Assembly (NCBI GenBank): GCA_950295325.1 | Contig: OX485809.1 | Coordinates: forward strand, 2,108,001-2,172,000 | Origin: Polytrichum commune | Taxonomy: Eukaryota > Streptophyta > Polytrichopsida > Polytrichales > Polytrichaceae | Reading direction: 5' to 3' | Length of the DNA stretch: 64,000 nt | Shown: positions 1 through 11,849 of the stretch, in pieces | How the letters are laid out: every line of letters starts with the position of its first letter | Numbering within the stretch: position 1 is the first letter of the stretch | The notes under the pieces: model-generated | What the model was told of the DNA's origin: nothing | Seen by the model: the letters and a program-made list of their open reading frames with translations, nothing else | The model's database searches: none | Translations under genes and position numbers: made by a program

Positions 1-228
1 ATTATTGGTAGAGTTCAGGTCTTAAGAATATGAATATATTGAATATTGTGTAGTGGTCAAATTATCCAACAGGAGAGCAATTTTTGGTGACCTTCTAGGG
101 CCGCGCTGGACGTATGTGGACATGCCAACAAATATCAGACGATTTCAAATTATAGCCATTTGAATATAATTTCTTGTTGATGGTGGGAAGGATGTTTATT
201 TTGGGATATTGGATTTGTAGGTTGCAGA

Positions 229-314
229 GTTTGGGTCGAGCGACCCAAACCAGCTGCAGAGTTTGGGTCGAGCGACCCAAACCAACTGCAGAGTTTGGGT
301 CGAGCGACCCAAAC
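229..314. repeat. Array of three 22-bp palindromes, centre AG
   Basis: Three identical copies at 229-250, 261-282 and 293-314, spaced 32 bp. Each has the 10-bp arm GTTTGGGTCG, the centre AG, and the reverse complement of the arm. A looser relative (one base shorter, arm GTTTCGG) lies at 360-380. The same palindrome family occurs in all later arrays with other centre dinucleotides. Confidence 0.95.
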
Positions 315-417
315 TAGCTGCCCAGTTAATTCTTTATGGGTTTGGGGTTTTATATAGAGGTTTCGGGCGTCTACCGAAACCGTAGTGTTTCAATATTCAC
401 CCATAATGTTTTACGCT

Positions 418-447
418 GCATATACAATGCTTATGCATTGTATATGC
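418..447. repeat. Perfect 13-bp inverted repeat with 4-base loop
   Basis: Arms GCATATACAATGC (418-430) and its reverse complement (435-447) flank the loop TTAT. The same core occurs with 16-bp arms at 19123-19158, beside another 22-bp palindrome array. This suggests that both belong to the same kind of element, here in minus orientation. Confidence 0.9.
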
Positions 448-519
448 ATGAAGACCCTAAAGGCTAAGAAGCAGGTTATGTTGAGTGAGATAAGTTACCT
501 TGATGCAAGCTCTGCCAAT

Positions 520-1130
520 CTGATGCTGTTTTGCGAATAGGTTTTGCGAATCTGATTCTTAGAATCAGATTACACCTGAACACTCAGATATCACTAACAT
601 TCACTAAAATTCCACTCACTAGATTTCACAAACAACTCACACACACTTCAAAACAACAAAAACACTCTGAAATCACTACAAGGGCGCACTTTAAAACAAA
701 AACACACTCCTAACCAACAAACACACTCTGAAATCACTCAATGCTCGTATTTTTAAACAAAACAACACTCCTAAACAACAAACACACTATGAAATCATTC
801 AATGCGGATGCTTTTACACAAAAACACTACCCTACTACAATCACTCCTAAACCCTTACAAGAAGAAGAGAGAATGAGAGACGGCGAGAAGAATGAGAGAA
901 TGAGAGTATGAGAGAATGAGTGTAAGTCGAAAGGCGCCGCTTCCAGTCCTAACCAACAAACACACTCTGAAATCACTCAATGCTTGTATTTTTAAACAAA
1001 ACAACACTCCTAAACAACATACACACCCTGAAATCACTCAATGCGCATATTTCTACACAAAAACACTTCCCCAACCCATAAACACACTCTACAATCACTC
1101 CTAAACCCTTACAAGAAGAAGAGAGAATGA
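520..1130 (-). repeat. Degenerate short tandem repeats (leader-like)
   Basis: Units with the theme AACAAACACACTCTGAAATC followed by an ACTCAATGC-type segment recur at about 715, 775, 955 and 1015, interspersed with AAACAAAACAACACTCC. There is no convincing coding. Read on the minus strand this resembles the repetitive leader at 18600-18970, so it may be the 5' transcribed leader of a related transposon running leftwards out of the window. Confidence 0.6.
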
Positions 1131-1149
1131 GAGAAGAGGGTTACAAGAA

Positions 1150-1505
1150 TCAGAGAGGTGGAAAGGAATGAGAGAGAGAATGTGGGAAGCGGCGTTAGGC
1201 GGAGGCGCCGCTTCACGACAAGGTGAGAAATGAGGGAGAGAAAGGAGGGAGCTTGGCGCGGAGGGAGTTAAATAGACAAAGCGAAGGGTCGCCATGGGAC
1301 CCAATCTGGGCCATGGGAGCACCCCGAGCCCATCTACGGCTCACAAGCCTCGCGGGCAGCCACCCTGCCATGTGTCAACACCTTATTGGTGATGGTGGCT
1401 ACCCGAGGCTTCTGGGGTGCACACTTGGCGCCTAGCGGCCACCCGGCCTCCTGCCCGCCGAAGCCCGGCCCCGGCCTTCTAAGCCGCTATCTATAGCGGC
1501 TTAGC
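1150..1505 (-). promoter_or_regulatory. GC-rich promoter-like segment with GCGCCGCTT boxes
   Basis: A GC-rich island in an AT-rich surrounding. On the minus strand it contains a TATTTAA-like stretch near 1272, CT-rich runs, and AAGCGGCGCC/AAGCGGCG boxes around 1190-1215. A 24-bp palindrome (11-bp arms TAAGCCGCTAT, two-base centre) sits at 1480-1503. The boxes recur at 18415-18465 upstream of the ParB/FCP1-like locus. Assignment as a promoter is inference. Confidence 0.4.
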
Positions 1506-2033
1506 CCAAAAATCGAAAAGCAACATAGCCTAAGGTATTGCACAAAATTAACACCATCACCAACTCTGATTTTAATGGTGTTCAATTCAATGGTCCCGCG
1601 TTGGAATTGCTTACATCATAGAATGAATCCATTATTTGTTTTAGTATTTGAATATTGTAGTGATATGGAGTAAGATGAGAGCGATACAAAGTCTAAGAGG
1701 AGTATTTCATAAGTATATTGCAATCCTCAAATGCAATTGCACGGTGCAACAATTAAAATATGGTGACAATTTACATGGTCAAGGGTTTAGACTAAGTGCT
1801 CTCTATTGTAATTTCTATAACCCAAGTTCGTAGAAGATAAGGCTCTAGCCTACAATGGATATTACCCACCCAAGTAGCATTAAATTCAACATTTATATCA
1901 GTACATAGAAGTTGACATTTGAAGTACATGGGAGATACACAAAGATTACAAATTTATCTACTGCAACCCCATGGAGTTCAACATCATATGAAGCCATGTA
2001 AGCATTAAGCTTGATGTTCGATGATCCCTCCAA

Positions 2034-2068
2034 CCTAAACCCTAAACCCTAAACCCTAAACCCTAAAC
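2034..2068 (-). repeat. Interstitial telomere-like repeat (CCCTAAA)
   Basis: About five consecutive CCCTAAA units ending in CCCTAAACACC. A nearly identical tract with the same ending occurs at 16749-16776, and a short TTTAGGG tract occurs at 3628-3644. This is the Arabidopsis-type plant telomere unit. Confidence 0.9.
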
Positions 2069-2817
2069 ACCGCAAGCCTTAAATGAATGGCACATAAGGT
2101 TAAATGACAGGGCCTTAGTGCTTGTAGTTTCCAATACAAATGTATATTGTCTTGACAACATCCTAATCATATGTGCTCACGATCATGTCAACCAATATTA
2201 AGTTATAACAATGTCTGTCTAAAAAGAAGAGTATAATAACTTGATTATAGTATATATGATGTTCATACTAGATTTCAAATGGACTTCATGATAGTTTCAA
2301 ACATCCTTGAAAGAGTGAACTAAAAAGTCCTATTCGTGATGGAATTCCCATTAATGCCTTTCACATAGGTTATCCATTGCCACACTTGTATGTTGGACAA
2401 TGGATCAACATTGTGTGCACACATTACAAACGTCACATGTTCTTTTAAAGCTTTTCTCATTTTATTGTTGCAAATTGAAAGTTGGCCAATTTATTCAAAT
2501 TTGTCATGAGATCAATTCCTTGTTTTCAATGTATAAGTCCTCATGTGAAAGTCTTCATAACGACATAAACTGTAATTGTATTTGGTGGCTTCAGCTATAT
2601 GAAGTTTCATAATGTTGCCACATATATTGTCAAGATATTATTTGAAATAAACCATAATATTTGAGTCCAAGTAGAGTAATATCCTGGAAGTACATAATTT
2701 AATTTGTATGCAATGCATCAATGTGAAGTTGTGGAGGATGGGTTCTCAAAATCAGTTATCAAATATCATTTTCTTCCCAATGGTGCATGTCATAGGCACA
2801 TAAAATGAGACAGTCTA

Positions 2818-3367
2818 CCCCCATCAACAATAATTTTAATTTTTTTGACAAATATTGTTATAGGATATTGGAAGATATATTGGAGATCTTTCTTTATCAT
2901 TTTTTTTCCATATCCTTACTAACACTATATTCAAACATGTAACTTCAACATATTACCATAGATAATATTGAGTGTTTGAGTTTACAATGTTTGATGTTAC
3001 TTACTTTCATAGTGGTATTAGTATTGAGTAGATGCGTTCGTATTTAGTGTATCAAACTCTAAATATGTTATGAACTAAACTCCTAAACCCAACTACACAA
3101 AATATGATATCTAGTGTTTGATACCCTATATACAAGCGCATGCACTAAATATCAATAACCATATGAAAGTCAGTGACATAAAATGTAAACTCTCACAATA
3201 AGTATCATCTATGGTAATATGTGGAATTTACATGTTTGCAATTAGTGTTAGGAAGGATGTGAAAAGAAAAAATATACGTGAAAGTAGAAGGTAAGCGACA
3301 CATTTATGTGTAACAGTAATTGTCAAAGATTTAAAAATTAATGTTGAGCATAGTAGGGTGGTAACAA
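2818..3367. mobile_element. Imperfect fold-back (hairpin) element
   Basis: The left half (about 2818-3080) pairs with the reverse complement of the right half (about 3090-3367). Matching landmarks are CATATTACCATAGAT at 2949-2963 against ATCTATGGTAATATG at 3208-3222, and CCTTACTAACACTA near 2914 against TAGTGTTAGGAAGG near 3244. There is no coding capacity. It is most likely a MITE or fold-back element. Intervening bases 1506-2033 and 2069-2817 hold nothing I recognise. Confidence 0.7.
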
Positions 3368-3627
3368 CACTAAATATAATGAAACACACACCCCATATTT
3401 TGTGTAGTTATTTCATCACGGAATTAGCAATGTCATTTGATGGTTGGCGCCACGAAGAGCCACGAAGGCCACACATTAGTAAACTTGAAGTGAACTTCAA
3501 GATGGATTCAAATATCATTAACAGATTGAACTAAAAAGCGACATTGGTAGTTAGTATCCCTTTAACAACGTCCACATACGTTCCTCATTGGCACACTTGC
3601 ATGCGAGATAATAGAGCAATGTTCTAG

Positions 3628-3644
3628 GGTTTAGGGTTTAGGGG
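3628..3644 (+). repeat. Short TTTAGGG tract at the edge of the giant inverted repeat
   Basis: CTAGGGTTTAGGGTTTAGG lies immediately left of the point (3647) where the inverted-repeat arm begins. Confidence 0.75.
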
Positions 3645-4057
3645 AGACAAATAAATAATTTTATTCATCACGACAATGGCCTCAAGCCTTGGAAACCCTT
3701 TCATAATTGCAGCCTCCAAATGGCCCAAACCCCACCTAAATAGGTTTACACTTGAAAGCATTGAATGGAGTTAAAATATTTGTTAAAATATACCGTCATG
3801 ACACTTGAGAAAATTAATGTGGCCGCCACCCTTCCTCCCAACGGCGTATGTCATATCCACACAAGACAAAAAAAAATAAAAAAATATCATAGACTAAGTC
3901 ATATGACGGCTGGAGTATCAGAGGGGCATTGAAAGATGCGCATTTTCTACTATAAAAAAAAAAAAGGAATTATGTCAGGAGGTTTGAAATAACCTCTGCA
4001 GGAGAACAAGGCGGGAAAGGCATCCAATGAGGAAGTCCGAGAAAGGGAGGTGGATAG

Positions 4058-4063
4058 TATAAA
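4058..4063 (+). promoter_or_regulatory. TATA box of transposon copy 1
   Basis: TATAAA in the context GGATAGTATAAAGGG, followed by a GCACCCCCCAAAAGT segment. The equivalent box is preserved in the other copy (minus strand, 15851-15856). It lies upstream of the leader and palindrome array. Confidence 0.6.
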
Positions 4064-4339
4064 GGGACGCACCCCCCAAAAGTCTGTCCTTTTTTGCTCT
4101 TCTCCCACTCTTGAATTCGTAGAGAGAACTCTTAGTCGGAGCTATACTTCAAGGTTCGTGCATGCTGCCGTTCATTAGCACTTATCCACAGCATGCAAGT
4201 TCATGAGCACCTACCCACAGCATGGAAGCCCACCGTGAACTTTGCAATGAGCTTAAAAACAACACATTTCGGATTATCCGCCGCATTATCCGCCGCATTA
4301 TCCGCCGCATTATGAGGGTTTTAGCGTGACTCTTATCAG

Positions 4340-5403
4340 GTTTGGGTCGGTCGACCCAAACCCCTCCGCTACTGTGGGCGGGTTTCAGCATGACCCTGAT
4401 CAGGTTTGGGTCGGTCGACCCAAACCCCTCCACTAGTGTGGGCGGGTTTCAGCCTGATCCAAACCTATCCCCTCGTGAGGCAGGTACTAGAGTGGACAAG
4501 GAGCCCATCCTGGCCCTCAAGGTTTGGGTCGGTCGACCCAAACCTATACCCTCCTGAGGCAGGTACTATGGTGGACACGGAGTCCATCTTGCCCCTCAAG
4601 GTTTGGGTCGGTCGACCGAAACCTTTACTCTCATGAGGCAGGTACTAGGGTGGACACGGAGTCCATCCTGCCCCTCAAAGTTTGGGTCGGTCGACCCAAA
4701 CCTATCCCCTCGTGAGGCAGGGTCTAGAGTGGACAAGGAGCCCATCCTGGCCCTCAAGGTTTGGGTCGGTCGACCCAAACCTATCCCCTCGTGAGGCAGG
4801 GTCTAGAGTGGACAAGGAGCCCATCCAGGCCCTCAAGGTTTGGGTCGGTCGACCCAAACCTATATGCTCATGAGGCAGGTACTAGGGTGGACACGGAGTC
4901 CATCCTGCCCCTCAAGGTTTGGGTCGGTCGACCCAAACCTATACCCTCATGAGGCAGGTACTAGGGTGGACACGGAGTCCATCTTACCCCTCAAGGTTTG
5001 GGTCGGTCGACCCAAACCTATACCCTCATGAGGCAGGTACTAGGGTGGACACGGAGTCCATCTTACCCCTCAAGGTTTGGGTCGGTCGATCCAAACCCAC
5101 CCCCACGTGAGGCATGTACTAGGGTGGACTTTGAGCCCTTCCTGCCCTATAAGGTTTGGGTCGGTCGACCCAAACCTTATCCCATAGTGGGCATGTACTA
5201 GGTTTGACACATCCCATTGCCCTTACATAATTTGGGACGGTCTACCCAATCCATCCCCACTGTGTGGGTGCTCTCTGTTATGAGCCTGAACCCATCTTGC
5301 GAAAAGGTTTGGATCGGTCAACCCAATTTATCCCCACTGTTTGGATGGAGTCTGGATGACCATGATCCCATCGTGCCACAAGGTTTGGGTAGGTCGACCC
5401 AAA
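4340..5403. repeat. Array of about 14 22-bp palindromes in 79-bp tandem units, centre GT
   Basis: Palindromes with centre GT start at 4340, 4404, 4522, 4601, 4680, 4759, 4838, 4917, 4996, 5075 and 5154, with decayed copies near 5230, 5307 and 5382. From 4522 to 5075 the spacing is exactly 79 bp, so this core is a tandem repeat whose unit is palindrome plus a 57-bp linker containing TGAGGCAGGTACTAGGGTGG. The array lies between the promoter and the coding start, i.e. in the 5' leader or a 5' intron. Spurious ORFs through it arise because the palindrome has no stop in any frame. Confidence 0.95.
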
Positions 5404-5595
5404 CCCAAACCCACCGTGTGGATGGGCTCTAAATGATAGTGTGTCCACTGGCCAACCCAAACCTTTACAAAGCCAATGGCATAGCATTCATATGAACATG
5501 TATGAACACTGTGTATTTGCAATATTGTTTATATAAGATGGTTTTTGTATTATTCGATTGGAACCTACAATTTTGTGGTTTCTTGATAAGGTTCA

Positions 5596-8500
5596 ATGTT
5601 CATGTGTGTAGGCAGAATGAATGGGTTTAGTGAAAGAGGGGATTGGTCATCTGAAGATATGGCCACTTGGCCATCTGCATCTGAGGATGAGATAGACATT
5701 GTCGGGGAGGATACTTTGGCTGACAGTGCAGATGAAGATCATTTGGATTTACCTTCGCCTTCCGTACCGCAATGTCCCATTGCTGAATGTACGGGACTCT
5801 CAAGGGCTTCATGGATGAATTTGGAGGTGGTACTTCTTAATGACAGTGGAGTTGTTGTGGCGGAGGGGATTTGTCGCAACACCCATCCACAAGATTGCAT
5901 TGATGAAAACCCGCTTGGCACCGAGGACGTTGGGGTTGTCATATTGGAGTCGCTCGTTCATTCCGAGGTGGATCCCACTCACAGGTTCTCCCTCCGGAGG
6001 TGGCCATTGAGGAATGTCACGATTGATGGTGTTTCCTTGTGTGAACATGAGCAACGACACTTGCAAATCCAAAAAGAGCAGCAATCAAACATGCGGCCAC
6101 GCAAGGGTCAAAGAAAGTACGATACATTGGCACGTCCTGCTCCGTCTGCAACTGATTGTAAACGTCAAAGGTTGCTCGGGGAGGAGTCCATTAGAGAAGT
6201 TGCCACAAAGGATTGTTGTGTGCATCGTTGTTGCCAATTGTTTCCCCGGGATAAATTGTTGGCCATCCGCGAAGAAATGTGGCTTGGTGATTTCCGTCTA
6301 AGATCCACCAAAAAACTTGATGTGCATAGGGCGATACATGTGAATGGGGCGGGTCGCAAGGTCATCACCATTGAGAGCATAGACGTGTGTTGCAAGGCAT
6401 GGTACACCATTCATGGTGTGTCGAAAGCGGACTTTTATAGACAAGCTGCTTATGCCAAGGAAGGCCGCCGGTCCCGTCACCATGGGAACGTGGGTTTAAA
6501 GAAACCTAGGGAAGCAACAAGGCAAGCAACGGCCACTCTAGCAACCATAATTGTCCCACTTGCCGATGCAATGCCGCACAAAACACGCACACTCACAACT
6601 GGTGAAAAGGTTGTGGAGAAAGTTCTTCCCACAGGCACAAAATGGAAAGACATATTGTTGGATGTAAATGCAGTTGGGGAGAAGATTGGGTTGGAGCCAA
6701 TTTCATCGTCAAAATTGAGTACAATCAAGAAAGCAAACTTCAGCGAATACATTACAAAAAGACAAGGGGACAAATTTGCAAGGTGCTCTAATTGCGAGAA
6801 GTTGAAGCGCCTTCGGGATGCACACACGATGGGTACCGAGTCGTTTGCGGTGCATCAATTGAACTATTTCAAGCACGTAAACATGCAAGAGGCACACCGT
6901 AATGATTACTACACAAATAGAGCGTTGTCCATCTCCAGGCCCTTGGAAGTTCTTACGGTCATCCATGACAAAATGGACCATGCCAAGACAGCCTCCCCAT
7001 GTTTTGCAAAACGAATCAAGGCCACGGATGGGTTTTTTAAGTTGCCTGTATCGATTACAGGTGATCTTCGAAACAATGTTGACATATCCTAAATATTGTT
7101 GTATTTTATTATGTGATGTACTTGAGAACATTGATTCACTCAAAACGATTTAGACATACATAGATACTAATCACTTTGGGTTGGCATTGTAGGAATGATT
7201 GCACATGGACACGGTGATGTCAAGTTTGCCCATTATGCTCTTGATTTGTATCCAGCAGATTCAAACCACACGATAGGGTCATTTGCAAGGCTTTTGCGTG
7301 ATTTAGAGAAACTGCCAGCCTATTCTTCAGGATTGTTATTTGAAAATACGGGTTCAACACCTTTATATGAAGCAGTGATGGATGGAAAAGATGTATGCTT
7401 GCATTCGTTGCCCGAACCACCCAGTGAACCCGTGATAGCCAAGAAGTTGCCCCCCACTTTGCGTGTCCAATTGGACAATAAAAGTAGATATGTATTTGCA
7501 TATTGGTCGTTGTTGGTTGCGAAAGGCATTTTCAAGGAGGTTTTTGTGTCCTTCCTATTGGTAGGCCACACGCACGACGATATTGATGCATCTTTTGGAC
7601 GGTGGAGCATGAAGTTGCGGGAGGAGGATTTTCCTACAATCCCGTTATTGATGAAGTCGTACATGGATTTGGAGAACGTTCCCGTCATCCCCCATATGAT
7701 TGAGGAGGTGCCAGACTTCAAGGCATTTATAGAACCTTATATTCGAAGTGGAGCTCATCGATTGATTGGCCATACGAAGGCACAACAATTCCGGTTCTAC
7801 ATGCGTGATGATGGTGTCCCGGCCATGCAATACAAGTTGTTGTGCACGACACAAGACTGGAGCCCGCCAGAGGGTCTCCTTGTGTGGTGCGTGGATGCGG
7901 ATGGGAAGACCATGTTACCGGATGGAAAGCCTAGGCCTTGCAAGCCAATAGCCATGAAGAATTTGAAGGATATTTTGAAAGGTATATCAGGCTTCATTCA
8001 ATATTGGGAGAGTTTGAAGATAGCGGATGTTGGCGGATCATGTTGGCATCGTTATGGGAGTTGGATACATTATTGGACACGTGTTCGTGCGGCCTTGGCA
8101 GACCTCCACCAAGATAGCCCTCATACTTTGAGGCACGGATTTTGGCCACAAACTCGTATCGATGTACAAGCTTCGGAGGCTAGTCTTTTGGGAAATGGAG
8201 AGGTTCGTGAGGAGTTTGATATGGATGACCATTACGTTGGGCCTGCTAGTCAACGTCCCCCACCATCTTTCCGCATTGCAGTGGATTGTCATGAAGGTTA
8301 TATGCTCATTTTGCGTCCTGGAGATGAGACATATGCAAAGCCAGTGTGGGTGGCAAGAGCTTTGTCCAATCCAAATTTTGTATCTTCCAGCCCTCATTTT
8401 CGACAAATACAAGTAGAGTACTACCGACCGACAGCACGGAATGAAGATGTTGTTCGGCATTATACAGGCTGGGATACAAACCAACACTTTCGGTGGAAGG

Positions 8501-8664
8501 TGGATTCTGAGCACGGTCCATCTTGGGTAGATACAGATTCCATATTCATAGCATGGAAACCACGGAAAAATCATAGTGGATCAGTGTCCATCCCTCAAAA
8601 ATACATAACTTTTGCAAAAGACAACCTTGCTCGGATCGCAGAAGAAGCAACCCACGTTGAATGA
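5596..8664 (+). CDS. Transposase-like protein, DUF7869-type, two exons (copy 1)
   Basis: Exon 1 is 5596-7060 and exon 2 is 7193-8664. The 132-bp intron has CAG/GTGATC, a TACTAAT branch-like site and a TTGTAG acceptor. Joined length is 978 residues. The start may instead be the ATG at 5617, because TGTGTGTAG just before it looks like a splice acceptor. Visible features are an acidic N-terminus, Cys-rich segments (CCVHRCC near residue 207; CSNCEKLKRLRD near 397), VIHDKMDHAKT near 455-465, QLDNKSR near 582 and GHTHDDIDASFGRWS near 613-627. The HTHDDID block and the preceding Asp motifs recall DUF7869/RNase-H-like transposase proteins of plants (family recalled, not searched). Compared with copy 2 it lacks five residues (CAKDN or equivalent) in the LDNCAKDNKS motif, so activity is doubtful although the frame is open. 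Confidence 0.75.
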
Positions 8665-9121
8665 GAAGTTGGTAGGATTGTGTTAGCATGATTATAGTGT
8701 AAACAGTAATTCGACGAATATATATTACTCATATGTGTGCTCCTCAAACTTGGGGCAAAGTTTGGGTAGAACTTGCGAATGCTATATTGTTTGGGGTTGG
8801 ATGAATATCCATTTACTATATTTCAATACAATTGTGAAGTTCATTTTTTTATTAAATTTGGGACTAAATTTTCCATTGAAGAAATATGCATTTATTGCAT
8901 GCACTTTGTATGTTGCAATGTCTATATTTTATTGACCATGCTAATAATAGAAATCATTTTATATGTTTCTTGGGTGAAACTAGTTTGGAGTGCTCTACCC
9001 AAAGTGTTTTTGTTGATGAGGTTGGTGTTGAGTGCTCTACCATATGTGCTTATGTCCACACATAATAGATTTGGGATATTAGAACATATAATATATTTGA
9101 GATTGTTCACAATATAGTTTC

Positions 9122-9438
9122 TTGTTGTCCTTTTCATTCCTTGATCCTAAGGTGAATAATTAAGACAGCACTCCTGAATGTCCTTTAAGGAATCAAAAGG
9201 ATATCTTAGATGACCCTATTCCTTCTAAATTAACTTTGTCAGTGTACTCGATATGGAGTATGAAATGTAGGTATGATCCAAAAGAGGCTTCACAATACAA
9301 ATCTAAGCATACCAAGCATGTGAAGTTATCCAAAAAAGTCCGTTTTCCGTTAGACGGCCAAAAGTAGTACCCTAACCGTGAATGGCCCCTTCTATATGTG
9401 TTTAGAACTTGTGTATTTCAACTTGTATGTATAGTTCC
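9122..9438. other. Spacer between the inverted-repeat arms
   Basis: A 317-bp single-copy sequence between the two arms. I see no recognisable coding, splice or repeat signal in it. It could be host DNA between two insertions or the loop of one composite element. Confidence 0.6.
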
Positions 9439-10626
9439 GAAACTATATTGTGAACAATCTCAAATATATTATATGTTCTAATATCCCAAATCTATTATGT
9501 GTGGACATAAGCACATATGGTAGAGCACTCAACACCAACTTCATCAACAAAAACACTTTGGGTAGAGCACTCCAAACTAGTTTCACCCAAAAAACATATA
9601 AAATGATTTCTATTATTAGCATGGTCAATAAAATATAGACATTGCAACATACAAAGTGCATGCAATAAATGCATTTTTCTTCAATGGAAAATTTAGTCCC
9701 AAACTTAATAAACAAAATGAACTTCACAACTGTATTGAAATATAGTAAATGGATATTCATCCAACCCCAAACAATATAGCATTCGCAAGCTCTACCCAAA
9801 CTTTGCCCCAAGTTTGAGGAGCACACATATGAGTAATATATATTCGTCGAATTACTGTTTACACTATAATCATGCTAACACAATCCTACCAACTTCTCAT
9901 TCAACGTGGGTTGCTTCTTCTGCGATCCGAGCAAGGTTGTCTTTTGCAAAAGTTATGTATTTTTTAGGGATGGACACTGATCCACTATGATTTTTCCGTG
10001 GTTTCCATGCTATGAATATGGAATCTGTATCTACCCAAGATGGACCGTGCTCAGAATCCACCTTCCACCGAAAGTGTTGGTTTGTATCCCAGCCTGTATA
10101 ATGCCGAACAACATCTTCATTCCGTGCTGTCGGTCGGTAGTACTCTACTTATATTTGTCGAAAATGAGGGCTGGAAGTCACAAAATTTGGATTGGACAAA
10201 GCTCTTGCCACCCACACTGGCTTTGCATATGTCTCATTTCCAGGACGCAAAATGAGCATATAACCTTCATGACAATCCACTGTCATGCGGAAAGATGGTG
10301 GCGGACGACTACTAGCAGGCCCCACGTAATGGTCGTCCACATCAAACTCCTCTCGAACCTCTCCATTTCCCAAAAGACTAGCCTCCGAAGCTTGTACATT
10401 GACACGTGTTTGTGGCCAAAACCCATGCCTTAAAGTAAGGGGTGTATCTTGATGAAGGTTTGCCAAAGCGCCACGAACACGTGTCCAATATTGTATCCAA
10501 CTTTCGTAACGAAGCCAACACGATCCACCAACATCCGCTACCCTCAAACTCTCCCAATATTGTATGAAGCCTGATATGCCTTTACAAATGTCCTCCAAAT
10601 TCTTCATGGGTATTGGTTTGCAAGGC

Positions 10627-11849
10627 TGTGAGCCCAAAATTGATGCCCACATTGGTTGTTAACACTTGTAAAACATTACAAGTGGTGTTTTGGTGATTTA
10701 TGATTATTCACAAAAATATAAAAAGAGTGAAGTTTGAAGAAAGCTTAGTTTGAAGCATAAGGCTTTTGTGGAGTGGATTTAAGTAGGAGAAGGACAAACC
10801 TTGGTAAAGTGTGGTAGGTAGAAAGCCAAGGTTAGTTAAATGTTTGAATTAGGATCCTTGTTGATCATTTGAGGGAGGAAGGCTTAGGAGATAGGATAAG
10901 AGCCTACAAAGTAGGAGGAAATCTCGAGGGCTTATCGTGAGCCTTGAGGGTGCTCATCCCCTCAAACTCACTATATAATCCCTCATTCTTCCCTCACTCA
11001 TCCTCTCTTTCCTTGCGTGGGAAGCAAGATAAGAGCACGTGTGTGTGCATGGATGTAAGGTTAGGAGCCAAGGCTAGTTGGCCTTGAAGAGGTCTTGACC
11101 TCTTGTTAGTAATAGTTGGGCGTGAATGATTTAAAGTTCAATTTATGGCTTTGTTTGAATACTTGGATTTACATTGATTAGCCTTATACTTATGCGGATG
11201 TGCAAAGTCTCTTATTGGAGCATTTAGTTTTGTTGGACTTCATATGAATTTTTGAGAGCCAAAAAACCGAGACTATGTCCAAACTTCCAAAAACTAGTGA
11301 AAAAATGTAGGTTCAAAGGGAACAACGTAGAATTGCGACCATATACTTTGTGGCAGTAGAAATATTATTACATATTCATGTAGAGGACTTCATTACCTAT
11401 CCATGGATACCAAGAACTCATTTTTTGGACTTCATATGAATTTTTGAGAGCCAAAAAAACGATACTATGTCCAAACTTCCAAAAACTAGTGAAAAAGTGT
11501 AGGTTCAAAGGGAACAGCGTAGAATTACAACCATATACTTTGTGGCAGTAGAAATATTATTGCATATTCATGTAGAGGACTTCATTACCTATCCATGGAT
11601 ACCAAGAACTCATTTTTTGGACTTCATATGAATTTTGGAGAGCCAAAAAACCGAGACTATGTCCAAACTTCCAAACTTCGAGATTAAGGAGTGTAAGAAG
11701 ACATAGTATAGACTTGGCTAAGTTGCGTATATTCCAACGATAAATTGGAATCATACATTATGTTACAAAGAAAGAAATCTCTACATGTCATTATAAACTT
11801 CTCCATTCGGGCTAGGACGAAATTGAAGGGTGGAGGCTTTTTGGTGACA
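10627..11849. mobile_element. Solo LTR (1223 bp) with 5-bp target duplication
   Basis: It begins TGTGAGCCC and ends GGTGACA, i.e. TG...CA. It is flanked by AAGGC on both sides (10622-10626 and 11850-11854). Removing it restores the transposase reading frame found in copy 1. A promoter-like CTATATAATCCCTC stands near 10972. No gag or pol coding is present, and only one LTR is seen. The internal tandem repeat is listed separately. Orientation is most likely plus, from the TATA position. Confidence 0.85.
11232..11680. repeat. About 190-bp tandem repeat, 2.3 copies, inside the solo LTR
   Basis: TTGGACTTCATATGAATTTT starts at about 11232, 11422 and 11618. The first two units are nearly identical and include CCAAAAACTAGTGAAAAA and CATATACTTTGTGGCAGTAG. 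The third is truncated after CGAGACTATGTCCAAACTTC. Confidence 0.85.

Larger units (their letters stand above)
3647..9121 (+). mobile_element. Left arm of giant inverted repeat: transposon copy 1 (plus orientation)
   Basis: This 5475-bp segment matches the reverse complement of 9439-16280. Matching begins at ACAAATAAATAATT (3647) against 16280 and ends at CACAATATAGTTTC (9121) against 9439. In order it contains a 5' non-coding region, a TATA box (4058-4063), a leader, a palindrome array (4340-5403), a two-exon transposase-like gene (5596-8664) and a 3' tail. I found no convincing terminal inverted repeat within the single copy and no target duplication at the outer edges, so the exact element ends are uncertain. 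Confidence 0.85.

Noticed and set aside
4522-5153. Regular 79-bp repeat-spacer pattern resembling CRISPR
   Set aside because: The spacers are nearly identical to one another and the context is plant nuclear DNA. It is a tandem repeat, not a CRISPR array.
4182-5201. Many overlapping ORFs with MGRSTQT/VWVGRPKP/FGSVDPN peptides
   Set aside because: They are translations of the 22-bp palindrome, which lacks stops in all frames. The peptides recur on both strands and in every frame, so they are not evidence of a protein. The same applies at 14370-15165 and 19146-19466.
9122-9438. Copia-like coding remnant in the inverted-repeat spacer
   Set aside because: Translating by eye gave no consistent retrotransposon motif in any frame.
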